A DNA stretch of 64,000 bases, from NCBI GenBank assembly GCA_046346665.1, contig JAXMHQ010000015.1, positions 1-64,000 on the forward strand, written 5' to 3'. Origin of the DNA: JAXMHQ01 sp046346665 (GTDB taxonomy: Bacteria; Verrucomicrobiota; Verrucomicrobiia; Limisphaerales; JAXMHQ01). Positions within the stretch are counted from its first letter, which is position 1. Every line of letters starts with the position of its first letter. The position numbers and the translations under genes are program-made. Below, piece after piece: positions 8,170 through 17,204 of the stretch. The notes under the pieces were generated by a model. That model made no database searches. It was not told where the DNA came from and saw nothing but the letters and a program-made list of their open reading frames with translations.

Positions 8170-11100
8170 CTAGAACCCTTTTGCGACGTTGAAAAATTTC
8201 ACGGTTCCCCCCTTCATCTCGGCGCCGCCGCTCCAGGGATTGTTTCCGTCAAATGAACCGCCCATGTCCCTCACACTTTTCACCTTTCCGCGGGTGGCGC
8301 GGCCGGTCTTCGGGTCTTCATAGAGCGGGTTGGATCCGCTGCCGGAACCCTTGTAGAGCGGGTTCAGATACAGCGCGGTTTCCGGGTCCCATTCCATGCC
8401 GTGGAAGAGGAACGGGTTTCCGACGGATGACGATTTCGCGGGCAAACCGTCGCCGCCCACCATCGGCAGGCCGTCGCTCGTGAGGAATTGGGGCGCGCCG
8501 TAGTCGTCATACTCATACCGCTCCAGGACCGCGCCGCCCGCATCCGCCAGGGCCAGCGTGTTCCCAAGGTCGTCGCAGAGATAATAATGGTCCAGCGCGC
8601 CGGTGCCGCTGAAGCAGGCCAGACGAGGGGTTTTGTCCTGGTGAACAACCGAGATGGACGCAAGACGACCGCCGTAACAATACTCGTGCTGCAAGCTGCC
8701 CGTCGGTCCGCCCTCCAGCGTGTCGATGATTCCGTTGCCGCAAACCTCGGTCGATTTGCAGCCGCTGCGGAGGTAATACGTCGTCACCGGCGCAAGCGGC
8801 ACGCCGGAGTAAACGGTCTTGCTGATCCGGTTGCCCAGCGCGTCGTAACTGAAGCTCAACTGGGTGACCACCGCCGCGCCGCTGCTGAAGTCCAGGATCT
8901 GGGCCTGCACCAGCCGGTCGGCGTAGTCGTAACCATAAGTCGCCTGGCCGGTGGCGCTGCTGACCTGCACCAGGTTGCCGTTGGGATCGTAAGTGTTGTC
9001 GCCAAAGGGCGTCGTGGTGTAACGATCCATCTGGAAATCGCCCGGCGGAATCGCGCTGCTGCGGGTGTAGGCAAATGGCAATCCGTTCCGACTGACAAAC
9101 GAGCGGTTGCCCACCGCGTCGAGACCGTAATCGGTCGTGTCCGTCGCGCTGGCGCCCCGCGTGGCGGCGGATTGATCGAGCATGTTCAGCGCATTGTAAC
9201 CCCAGATGTTGGTCAGGGTACCCTGCCCCGGGCTGAACTCCACCATCTGCTTCCGAAGAATCTTGTTCTGGTTCGCATCATAGGCCAGCCGGCGCTGGTC
9301 GAGGATGATGTTTCCCGGACCGGTGTGGTTCACGCCCGAGGGTTGGGCCCAGCCGTAATCGCCCGCGGCATTCGGCGCGCCCTGAATACCGTTCCATTGC
9401 ACGCGCGTGTTGACCCCGTTGGCGCGGGAGATGCGCGCCAGCCGGCCCGGACCGTCATAGGAATAAGTCGCCAGCGTGACCGGCGGAAGCCCGCCGCCCG
9501 CGCTGCTCGACACCGACGACACCTGGTCCGCCGCGTCGTAAGTGTAGTTCACCACGCGCCCGCCGGGATGGGTGATCGACAGGCAATTCCCCATGCCGTC
9601 GCAAGCGAAGGCAGTGGTCAGGCCGTCCTGGGTGTCGCCCGTGCAATCGCCCAGCGTGTCGTATGCGAGGGTTCGCTGGGAAACATCGTTGGCCGCCAGC
9701 ACCAGCCGCGAGCAGCCGTCGTAGGCGAAATTCTCAAACGTGGTGGTGCCCAGGGCAATGTTCCGCGCCGCCAGGTCCCGGTGAACCAGGCGGTCCCGCG
9801 CGTCATACGTGTTGACCACGGTCGATCCGTTCGGATCGGTGACGGATTCCAGGTTGCTGCGCGGACTCCAGATCAGCGAGCAATGGGAGCCGTCGGCAAA
9901 GGTCTCCTGCACGCACCGGTCCCGCGCGTCGTAGGCAAACACGGTGGTATTGGTGTTCGCATCGGTCACGCTGAGCACGCAGCCGTTGTCGTCGTAGCCA
10001 ACCGCCGTGCCGGCGTCCTTCGAGAAATCCAGCAGCCCGTCGCCGTCCAGGTCCGCAATCGCGAGCGTGCACCGGCCCAGGCCGTCGTAAACGCAGCCGG
10101 ACAAGTGACCGTTCGCATCGGTTTGGCGCACGACCAGGCTGCGCGAATCGCAGGCGCAGGTCTCGGTGTTGCCGGCGTTGTCGGAGACCTGGACGCAGCG
10201 ATCCATCGCGTCGTACTGCGCCGCGAGCGTGAACACCTGCGGCGGGCCGCCCAGGTCGGAATGATCGGTCTCCGTGACGCCCAGCACGTTCCCGGCGGCA
10301 TCGTAGCTGTAACCGGCCGTGTTGCCCTTGGGATCGGTAACCAGCGCCAGCCGCCCCGCGGTGTCGTAGCCGAAACTCGTCGTATGCCCGTTGTCGTCGG
10401 TGACGCTCACAGATTCCCCGTTCGGGGCGTAGGCAATCGTGGTGACGGCCTGGCCGCTGCCGATCGGCGACAGCGAAGGCAGGCTGAGGCGCGACACCAC
10501 TGTCTGAACACAGCGATCCAATCCGTCGTATCGATAGCTCGCCTGCGCCAGCAACTGGTTGCCCGCGGAACCGGGGACATCCAGGACTTCGCCTTGCACC
10601 GAACTGGAAAGTACATTGCCGTTTGCGTCGTACGTGCACGCCGCCACGTTGCCCATCGCATCGGTCACGCTCACCGGCCGGTCGAATCCGTCGTAAACGC
10701 AGGCCGCGTCGACCTGGCCGTTGAATTCCAGGGAGGCGATGTTCCCGTTCGCATCGAAGGTGAATTCGTTCGTGCCGCCCAGGGTGGTGCCCGGCGCGGC
10801 AGTGACGCGGAATGGCAGATTCCGTTCGTCATATTCGGCTCCAACCACGTTGTCCGGGCTGTCGCCGTTCACCGCTTCCGGCGAGCGGGCCAGGATAAGA
10901 TTGTCGTTGGCGTCGTATTGGTATTGGGCGACGACGGAATGGGACGCATCCCGGTTCCGCTGCACCTGCACGCAGCGGTTCAACGAGTCGTAGCCGTACT
11001 GGGTCGTCCATTGCGGCACCGAGGCGTCCAGCGCGCCGGTCGAATCACGGTTGTCCAGGTCCACCCGGACGAGGTTGCCGTTGGCATCGTAAGTGTATTG

Positions 11101-14100
11101 CGTGGCGATGCGGTAAACCGCGCCGCCGCCGCCTCCGCCCAGTCCCGGCGACCGCGCCTGCACGAGCTGGTCGAGGGAATTGTAGGTGTAAAGCCAGTCG
11201 TTCCCCCGCGGATCGATGCAGCGGGTGAGGTTGCCGCGCGCGTCGCCTTCGAACTGCGTCGTGAGCGCCAGGCCATTGGCATCCTCGGTGACCGATTGCA
11301 GGTACCCTGCCGCGGGCCCGGACGCGGAATAGCCGAGCAGGGTGACCGCGCGGTAACCCTGGCCGTCGGGCGCATTGGTGACGGCGGTCAACTGACCCTG
11401 GCCATTGTAGGCGAAATCCTTGTCGGCCCCGCCCGACCGGTCCCAATAGAAATGCACTTTCACGCGGTTCCCGCGGGCGTCGTAAGCCGCGGTGGTGACG
11501 TTTCCGTTCGGATCCGTTGCCGATGTCACGAAATCGTCGTCGTCCAAAAGCTTTTCACCGCGGTGAATGCCATGGACCTTTCGTGCCGTGCCCGGAGAAC
11601 CGAACCGCGGATCGTAGGCCAGCCGCTGGATGATGAGCTCCAGGTCGCCCGTGGTCGGAGAACTGTTGAAGGGCCTCGTTCGTTCCACCCGCAAGTCGCC
11701 CTGCTTGCGCGGGCCGGCATCCGGCGAGAGATCGCACTCGTAGACACAATCCGTTCCGTTCCCGCGCGGCTCCATTTCACTCACGCACAGCGAATGCTGA
11801 TTCCACCGCAATTGCGTCTCGAAGAACGCCGGGTCCGTGCCGCGCACCGGGTTGACCGGGCGGTTCACGGTGTCGGTCACCGGGCCGACCACGGGTGCGC
11901 GGCCGGTGTATTCCTTGAGGTCCACCGGCAGATTGCGCGAGTTGTAAAGGCATTCGCTGACGTTGCCCATGGCGTCGCGCATCGTCACTTTGATCGTGGC
12001 GTAACCGTTCCCGGGGGCCGCCACCTGCGGCGCATGGGTGTAATAGACCGGGTCGTTCCCGCCGTCCTGGACCGACACGCACCGCAGAAATTCCAGGTTG
12101 GTCTGGTTGTGCTGGTAAACATAACGGCAGGCCGTCTGCCCGGCCGGATCTTTCACCGACAACAGCAAATGATTCTCCGCCTCGTTCGCGTAACCCGTCG
12201 AATAGGTGTAAGTCACCGTCTTGCCGTCCGGAAAATCGTTGCCGTTCGGCGTCCCGCTCACCGGCGGCGAGGTGACGGATTTCAAATCGCCCGGCGAGCC
12301 GGCCGTGTCACTTGCGCCATAATATTGATAGGCGACCGACCGGCCGCTGAAGTCCGTCACGGCGGCAAGCTGCCCCGATGTATTGTAAGAGACCGTGTTG
12401 GTCCGGCCCAGGTCATCGACGACCTGCACCAGCCGGCCCGAGGTATCGTAGCCGAGCGCCATCGTGTTGCCGTTCCGATCGGTGATTTGCGCCAGCTTGC
12501 CCGCCGCGGCGGTGCCGTCCAGCGGATTGAACACCCACCGGCCCGTGTCCGGGAAGGTCAGCGTGAAGACGGAATTGCTCAGCCGGCCTTCATTGAACAC
12601 GTCCGGCCGCGAATACACGCCGTTCGCGCCGGGCGAATACAAGTCGCCGCGGCCCGTGCCGTCGGCCACCACAACGCCCCCGGAGGTTTGCGACACGGAA
12701 ACATCGTAGCTGTGCGTCCAGCCGGGGCTCATGCCGCCCGGCAGCGCCGTGCGCGACCGGTAGGTGCGAGCCCACACGAAATCCAGACCGCGCCCCGGAA
12801 TGACGAGGTCGGCCACCTGACCCTGCACTTCGCCCGAGCTTGGCACCACCCTGTAAGGGGAGCTCTCGAAGGTCACCGTCTCCTTGGGCGCTTCATCGTC
12901 GTGCGCCCAGCCAATCGTTTTCACAGCGACCAGCTTGGAAGCCGTCTCCTTCGGCGACTCGTCGTCATGGGCCCAGCCCAGCGTCTTCACCGCCACCAGT
13001 TTGAACCGGGATGCCTGCGGAGCCTCATCGTCATGAGACCAGCTGAGTGTCTTGACGGCAACGAGCTTGAACCGGGCTTCCTTGGGAGAATTGTCCTGGT
13101 GGTTCCAGCCGATCGTTTTCACGGCCACGAGCTTGCCGGTTTCCTTGGGCGATTCATCATCGTGCGCCCAGCCCATGGTCTTCACGGCGACCAGCTTGAA
13201 ACGGTCCTCCTTCGGGGAATTATCCTGATGACTCCAGCCAATCGTCTTCACGGCCACAAGCTTGCCGGTTTCCTTGGGCGACTCATCGTCATGCGCCCAC
13301 GATATGGTTTTCACCGCCACGAGTTTGGAAGCGGTTTCCTTGGGCGATTCGTCGTCATGACTCCAGGACAGCGTTTTGACCGCCACGAGTTTGCGGGATT
13401 CCTTGGGGGATTCATCCTCGTGCGCCCAGCTCCTGTTTTTGACGGAGATAAGCTGGTAGCGCAGCCTGTTTGAACTGTCCGCTTTGCGGGTGATCGTAAA
13501 CGGATTGAACGTGACTCTCCCTGCGCCCGACCCGCTGCTTTGGCTGCCGATGGGCGCTTCATCGTCGTGGGCCCAGGACATGGTCTTCACGGCAACGAGT
13601 TTAAACGTGTAGGCCGGCGCGGGGGAATGATACGGCGCCGCCGGCGGCGGCTCCGGAGGTTCCAGCAACGACAGGGCGCCCGGCGGTGACGCCGACACCG
13701 TCCAGGGATTGCCCGATGACGCCGCCTGACCTGAGGAACCGCTGATGACTTGAAATTGATACGAGCCGGGCACGTCCGGAGTGAACCCGGGGCCGATCAC
13801 CACGCTGATCAACGTGGGACTGACCACGACGCGGTTGGTAAGGATCAAAGTCCCGCCCGGCCCGGTGAGCTGCAAAACATCGTTCGACCCGAATCCCTGG
13901 CCCGCAATATAGACCGTCGTCACCGCGCCCGTGGATATGATCGTCGGCTCCACCGCAGTGATGGCGTTGGCGTCCGTCGCCAGCCGGTAATAACCCGCCG
14001 CGCCGCCCTGACCGCCCGCCTGCCACGTCACACTGTTGGTCGCCGCCACCAGGTAGTCCACCGGCGTCCAAACCCCGCCTGTAAGATTTGTGGTGGTTAA

Positions 14101-14301
14101 CACCCGGTAACCACACCCCGCCACCGCATCCCACCGCAACACGACCATGCCGTTCGTGTTCGGCGACTGAAATTGCCGGATCACCGGCGCCGGCACATCG
14201 GCCTGGAGCGCACCGAATCCTCCAAACAGAATCGTCGGGACAACCACCCTGAGGAATGCGCGGAACACACCCGCCGGAGAGGAATCTAATTTTGCTTTCA
14301 T
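8170..14301 (-). CDS. Giant secreted RHS/YD-repeat protein with N-terminal KLVAVKT repeats
   Basis: About 2043 residues. An N-terminal signal segment (about 8-35) is followed by a region with an IPT/TIG-like fold (about 115-205). Then comes a proline-rich linker and ten ~22-residue repeats built on KLVAVKTxxWxHDDExPKE (residues about 234-476). Next is a DUF6531-like entry domain (GRGLDFVWARTYRSR) and a very long array of YD repeats such as YDANGNL and YDGLDRCVQ. It ends in a degenerate RHS core, FHGMEWDPETALYLNPLYKG. The C-terminal tail after the core is short (about 60 residues) with no toxin domain I recognise. RHS proteins form hollow shells on or outside the cell. ATG 14301 is preferred to GTG 14307. 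No immunity-like gene follows. Confidence 0.85.
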   Translation of the reverse strand: MKAKLDSSPAGVFRAFLRVVVPTILFGGFGALQADVPAPVIRQFQSPNTNGMVVLRWDAVAGCGYRVLTTTNLTGGVWTPVDYLVAATNSVTWQAGGQGGAAGYYRLATDANAITAVEPTIISTGAVTTVYIAGQGFGSNDVLQLTGPGGTLILTNRVVVSPTLISVVIGPGFTPDVPGSYQFQVISGSSGQAASSGNPWTVSASPPGALSLLEPPEPPPAAPYHSPAPAYTFKLVAVKTMSWAHDDEAPIGSQSSGSGAGRVTFNPFTITRKADSSNRLRYQLISVKNRSWAHEDESPKESRKLVAVKTLSWSHDDESPKETASKLVAVKTISWAHDDESPKETGKLVAVKTIGWSHQDNSPKEDRFKLVAVKTMGWAHDDESPKETGKLVAVKTIGWNHQDNSPKEARFKLVAVKTLSWSHDDEAPQASRFKLVAVKTLGWAHDDESPKETASKLVAVKTIGWAHDDEAPKETVTFESSPYRVVPSSGEVQGQVADLVIPGRGLDFVWARTYRSRTALPGGMSPGWTHSYDVSVSQTSGGVVVADGTGRGDLYSPGANGVYSRPDVFNEGRLSNSVFTLTFPDTGRWVFNPLDGTAAAGKLAQITDRNGNTMALGYDTSGRLVQVVDDLGRTNTVSYNTSGQLAAVTDFSGRSVAYQYYGASDTAGSPGDLKSVTSPPVSGTPNGNDFPDGKTVTYTYSTGYANEAENHLLLSVKDPAGQTACRYVYQHNQTNLEFLRCVSVQDGGNDPVYYTHAPQVAAPGNGYATIKVTMRDAMGNVSECLYNSRNLPVDLKEYTGRAPVVGPVTDTVNRPVNPVRGTDPAFFETQLRWNQHSLCVSEMEPRGNGTDCVYECDLSPDAGPRKQGDLRVERTRPFNSSPTTGDLELIIQRLAYDPRFGSPGTARKVHGIHRGEKLLDDDDFVTSATDPNGNVTTAAYDARGNRVKVHFYWDRSGGADKDFAYNGQGQLTAVTNAPDGQGYRAVTLLGYSASGPAAGYLQSVTEDANGLALTTQFEGDARGNLTRCIDPRGNDWLYTYNSLDQLVQARSPGLGGGGGGAVYRIATQYTYDANGNLVRVDLDNRDSTGALDASVPQWTTQYGYDSLNRCVQVQRNRDASHSVVAQYQYDANDNLILARSPEAVNGDSPDNVVGAEYDERNLPFRVTAAPGTTLGGTNEFTFDANGNIASLEFNGQVDAACVYDGFDRPVSVTDAMGNVAACTYDANGNVLSSSVQGEVLDVPGSAGNQLLAQASYRYDGLDRCVQTVVSRLSLPSLSPIGSGQAVTTIAYAPNGESVSVTDDNGHTTSFGYDTAGRLALVTDPKGNTAGYSYDAAGNVLGVTETDHSDLGGPPQVFTLAAQYDAMDRCVQVSDNAGNTETCACDSRSLVVRQTDANGHLSGCVYDGLGRCTLAIADLDGDGLLDFSKDAGTAVGYDDNGCVLSVTDANTNTTVFAYDARDRCVQETFADGSHCSLIWSPRSNLESVTDPNGSTVVNTYDARDRLVHRDLAARNIALGTTTFENFAYDGCSRLVLAANDVSQRTLAYDTLGDCTGDTQDGLTTAFACDGMGNCLSITHPGGRVVNYTYDAADQVSSVSSSAGGGLPPVTLATYSYDGPGRLARISRANGVNTRVQWNGIQGAPNAAGDYGWAQPSGVNHTGPGNIILDQRRLAYDANQNKILRKQMVEFSPGQGTLTNIWGYNALNMLDQSAATRGASATDTTDYGLDAVGNRSFVSRNGLPFAYTRSSAIPPGDFQMDRYTTTPFGDNTYDPNGNLVQVSSATGQATYGYDYADRLVQAQILDFSSGAAVVTQLSFSYDALGNRISKTVYSGVPLAPVTTYYLRSGCKSTEVCGNGIIDTLEGGPTGSLQHEYCYGGRLASISVVHQDKTPRLACFSGTGALDHYYLCDDLGNTLALADAGGAVLERYEYDDYGAPQFLTSDGLPMVGGDGLPAKSSSVGNPFLFHGMEWDPETALYLNPLYKGSGSGSNPLYEDPKTGRATRGKVKSVRDMGGSFDGNNPWSGGAEMKGGTVKFFNVAKGF
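12874..13602 (-). repeat. Tandem coding repeat in the RHS gene (10 units)
   Basis: Ten consecutive coding units of 60-75 bases specify K-L-V-A-V-K-T, two variable residues, W-x-H-x-D-x-x-P-K-E. The second unit is diverged (YQLISVKNRSWAHEDESPKE) and separated from the first by a longer spacer. Units differ mostly at synonymous sites, so protein-level selection is likely. Confidence 0.9.
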
Positions 14302-14537
14302 AGGCACGCATTTGAACCGCCGCCCAATGCCAGCCCACCGAAGAGACCGGCTGCCCGACCCGTCACAGGCCAGGGTTCACGAGGAAAACGAACCCTGGAC
14401 ACAATTGGTGTAGCGCATCATCACCACAACCTGACGAATAATACAACTACTTTTTGTCATTAGAATAACAAAAGAGAATCCGCGGGGTGCATGCGCCCGA
14501 AGTCTGCCTAATGCGGGTCAGGAATCCGCGGGCGGGA

Positions 14538-17051
14538 TCAGGGCCGGAGGCGGGATTCGTGGAACGGTTTTCCGGCGCGGTAGAGTTCGATCATTTCGCG
14601 ATTCTTCTCGGCCATGACCTCGTCTCCCGACGCCTCGGCAAACGCCACCGCCTTCTCCGCCATGCCCGCCGCCTCCGCAAACCGGCCCGACTCGGAATAA
14701 ACCGCCGCCAGGGTGCCGAGGTCGGCCACATCCTGGTAATGCGTCACTTCGCAGGCCTTCTCCGCCAGCGTGACGGCTTCCGGCAGATTGCGCAGGCTGG
14801 CCTCCGGACATGTTGCCAGCAGGAAGGCAAAATCGCTCAACAACACCGGCGATCGCGGCCGCTGCTTCAGCGAGCTCCGGAAAACCGCGATCGCCCCCGC
14901 GTAATCCCCTGCGTCGTAGCGTGCATACGCCTGCTCGCATCGCGGCCCGGTGAATGCCGCGTCCATCTGCGGCCCGACATCCTTGTGCAGGATCTGGAAA
15001 AGGCTCGCGAAATCGTCCGTCCACACTGGAATGGAACCCACATTCATCCGGGCCGGGCGCGCGGCGATCCGGATGTCGGGCCGCCGAAGGGTTTCCGAGT
15101 CGCGCGTCAGCAGGACCCACACGGGGCTCATGAGCCACGGCTGGTCCGCGGGCGCCATGACCTCGATGACCGCCGCCCGGTAACCCAGTTCCCGCGCCAG
15201 GTTCATCACCACCGGCTCGAGGTTCAGGCTCTTGTTCGAGACATGCACGGCGATGATGCCGTTGGTCCGCACGTGCCTCTCATACATCGAAAAAGCTTCC
15301 CGGCTGAGCAAATGAACCGGGATGGCATCGCTGTTGAAGGCGTCCAGCACCAGCAGGTCAAATTGCTGCGGCGCCTCCCGCTCGAGCGAGAGCCGCGCGT
15401 CGCCCGGCGTGATTTCCACCCGGCCCTGGCAGTTGCTCAAATAGGTGAAATACGATCCCGCCAGCTTCACCACGTCCGGGTTAATCTCGTAGACATGAAC
15501 AAAGTCCCCCGGCCGCGCATAGGTTGCCAGGGTCCCGACGCCCAACCCGACCAGCCCGATCCGCCGCGGCTCCGCCGGCAGGGCGTTCATGGCCAGGCCG
15601 ATCCCCGATTGCGTGCCGTAATACGTCGTGGGCCACTGCGCCCGTTCCGGGTCGGTGAATTGCAACCCGTGCAGCGTCCGCCCGTGCGCCAGCGAAAGCC
15701 CGCGCATGCCCGGGTCGTCGTCGTCTTTCCGGTAAATCGTCAGCGTCCCGTAAAAACTCCGCGTCCTCAAAACCCGGTCCTGCGAAAAATGCGTCGCCTC
15801 GTACCAGAAAATATTCGCAAGCGCCAGCATCCCCACCAGCAGGCCCGCAAAAGCCAGGGAGCGCTGCCATCGCTCCCGCCTCGAAAGTCCGATCCACCGC
15901 GCCATGCCGGCCAGCATCCATTCGCGCAATTGCACCAGGGCCAGCAGTCCCACGCACAGCGTCAACCCGATCTGCAGTTCATAATAGTCGTTGAAGATCA
16001 GCGGCCCGATCAACGCCACAAAAATTCCCCCCAGCGCGCCCCCGCCGGCGATCGCCAGGTAATAGCCGGTCAGGCGCCCCGGTTCCGGTTTGAGCCGGTA
16101 AAGTTCCCCGTGACAAATCATGCAGCTCACGAACAACCCCGCCGAATAAATCAGGATCTGCAATTCGATGGATGCATTCGGCCCTTTGAAAAGCGCCCAG
16201 CAACACGCGGCCGCGGAAGCGGCCAGCAACACGCCCCACGGCAGGCGCTGATACCAGCGGGGGCTGTCGAAGCTGATGATGAAGGTCAGCAGGTAGAGCG
16301 AGAGCGGCAGGACCCACAAAAACGGAATCACCGCGACCTCCTGGCAGATCTTGTTGGTGGTCGCCAGCAGCAGCACGGAGGCGCACATCGGCAGCGCCAG
16401 CCAAAGGATTCGTTGCGCCCCTCCCGGCGGACGATCGCGCCCTGCCCCGGCCGAAGGCGGCGCCTCGGGAATTGTCCGCCACACCCTGGTCCCGCACCAC
16501 AGGATGCCCGCCGCATACACCGCCAGTCCCCAGCCCCACACCCGCGCCTGGAGCGAGCGCGTGAAATGCGACTCGACGAAAAACGGGAAGCTCAGCAGGG
16601 CGATCAGCGACGCGGCATTCGAGAGCGCGAACAGCCGGAACGGCGATTTTCCCGGGCAGACCCGGCTGAACCAGTGCTGCATCAGCGGGCTGGTGGCCGA
16701 CAGCACGAAGTAAGGCAGCCCGATGCTGCCGAGCAGCAGCAGCAGGATTTGGCCCGTGGGATTGCCGGCGCCGCCGGGTTTCCAGCTATCCGTGGGGGTG
16801 ATGGGCAGCAACGCCAGCGCGCCGACCACAAGAATCACCTGGACCAGCACCTGGACGCGCGGTTTCAGCCATTGGGCGCTCGCGTGCGCGTAGGCGTAAC
16901 CCGCCAGCAACAGGACCTGGAAAAACAGCATGCACGTCGTCCAAACCTCCGGCGCCCCGCCGAACCACGGAAGAATGAACTTGCCAATCAGCGGCTGAAG
17001 CTGGAACAGCAGGAAAGCCCCCAGAAAAATGGCGATGGCGAAACTCGGCAC
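14538..17051 (-). CDS. Fused MFS-like membrane / spermidine-synthase-like protein with TPR tail
   Basis: An 837-residue protein. Residues 1 to about 410 contain around ten hydrophobic helices (GAFLLFQLQPLIGKFILPWFGG at the start). Residues about 430-690 form a Rossmann methyltransferase fold related to spermidine synthase, with IGLVGLGVGTLATYA as the nucleotide loop, VYEINPDVVKLA and LLVLDAFNSDAIP. The C-terminus has TPR-like helices with Ala/Glu-rich repeats. The membrane-fused versions are common in PVC bacteria, and their substrate is unknown. Polyamine synthesis should not be assumed. Start is GTG 17051. It is a single gene facing away from the RHS gene's 5' region, with nothing recognisable in the ~236-base gap. 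Confidence 0.85.
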   Translation of the reverse strand: MPSFAIAIFLGAFLLFQLQPLIGKFILPWFGGAPEVWTTCMLFFQVLLLAGYAYAHASAQWLKPRVQVLVQVILVVGALALLPITPTDSWKPGGAGNPTGQILLLLLGSIGLPYFVLSATSPLMQHWFSRVCPGKSPFRLFALSNAASLIALLSFPFFVESHFTRSLQARVWGWGLAVYAAGILWCGTRVWRTIPEAPPSAGAGRDRPPGGAQRILWLALPMCASVLLLATTNKICQEVAVIPFLWVLPLSLYLLTFIISFDSPRWYQRLPWGVLLAASAAACCWALFKGPNASIELQILIYSAGLFVSCMICHGELYRLKPEPGRLTGYYLAIAGGGALGGIFVALIGPLIFNDYYELQIGLTLCVGLLALVQLREWMLAGMARWIGLSRRERWQRSLAFAGLLVGMLALANIFWYEATHFSQDRVLRTRSFYGTLTIYRKDDDDPGMRGLSLAHGRTLHGLQFTDPERAQWPTTYYGTQSGIGLAMNALPAEPRRIGLVGLGVGTLATYARPGDFVHVYEINPDVVKLAGSYFTYLSNCQGRVEITPGDARLSLEREAPQQFDLLVLDAFNSDAIPVHLLSREAFSMYERHVRTNGIIAVHVSNKSLNLEPVVMNLARELGYRAAVIEVMAPADQPWLMSPVWVLLTRDSETLRRPDIRIAARPARMNVGSIPVWTDDFASLFQILHKDVGPQMDAAFTGPRCEQAYARYDAGDYAGAIAVFRSSLKQRPRSPVLLSDFAFLLATCPEASLRNLPEAVTLAEKACEVTHYQDVADLGTLAAVYSESGRFAEAAGMAEKAVAFAEASGDEVMAEKNREMIELYRAGKPFHESRLRP

Positions 17052-17113
17052 AATAAACGGTTAGTGGTTCGGTGCCCCAGAATCCCCCAAAACCCAACGG
17101 AGCGCAACTATGG

Positions 17114-17204
17114 GAAAAGTTGCAGGTTGCAGGTTGCTGGTTGCTGATTCTCCTTCCCGCGGGGCCGCAGGAAGCTGCAACCTGCAACCTGCAACTTTCA
17201 ACTC
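17114..17204. repeat. GTTGCAG-word inverted repeat
   Basis: Left arm 17114-17146 has GTTGCAG/GTTGCTG words with period 7. Right arm 17173-17204 has CTGCAAC words. The element reaches the recG stop codon, so its right arm forms the end of that gene. Confidence 0.8.

Noticed and set aside
8488..13473. 1661-residue open frame antisense to the RHS gene
   Set aside because: Arg-rich frame opposite a GC-rich repetitive gene; no motifs. It is a shadow of the RHS coding strand.
14538..17051. Spermidine synthase as a polyamine biosynthesis gene
   Set aside because: The membrane-fused family is not shown to make spermidine; no decarboxylase gene is near.
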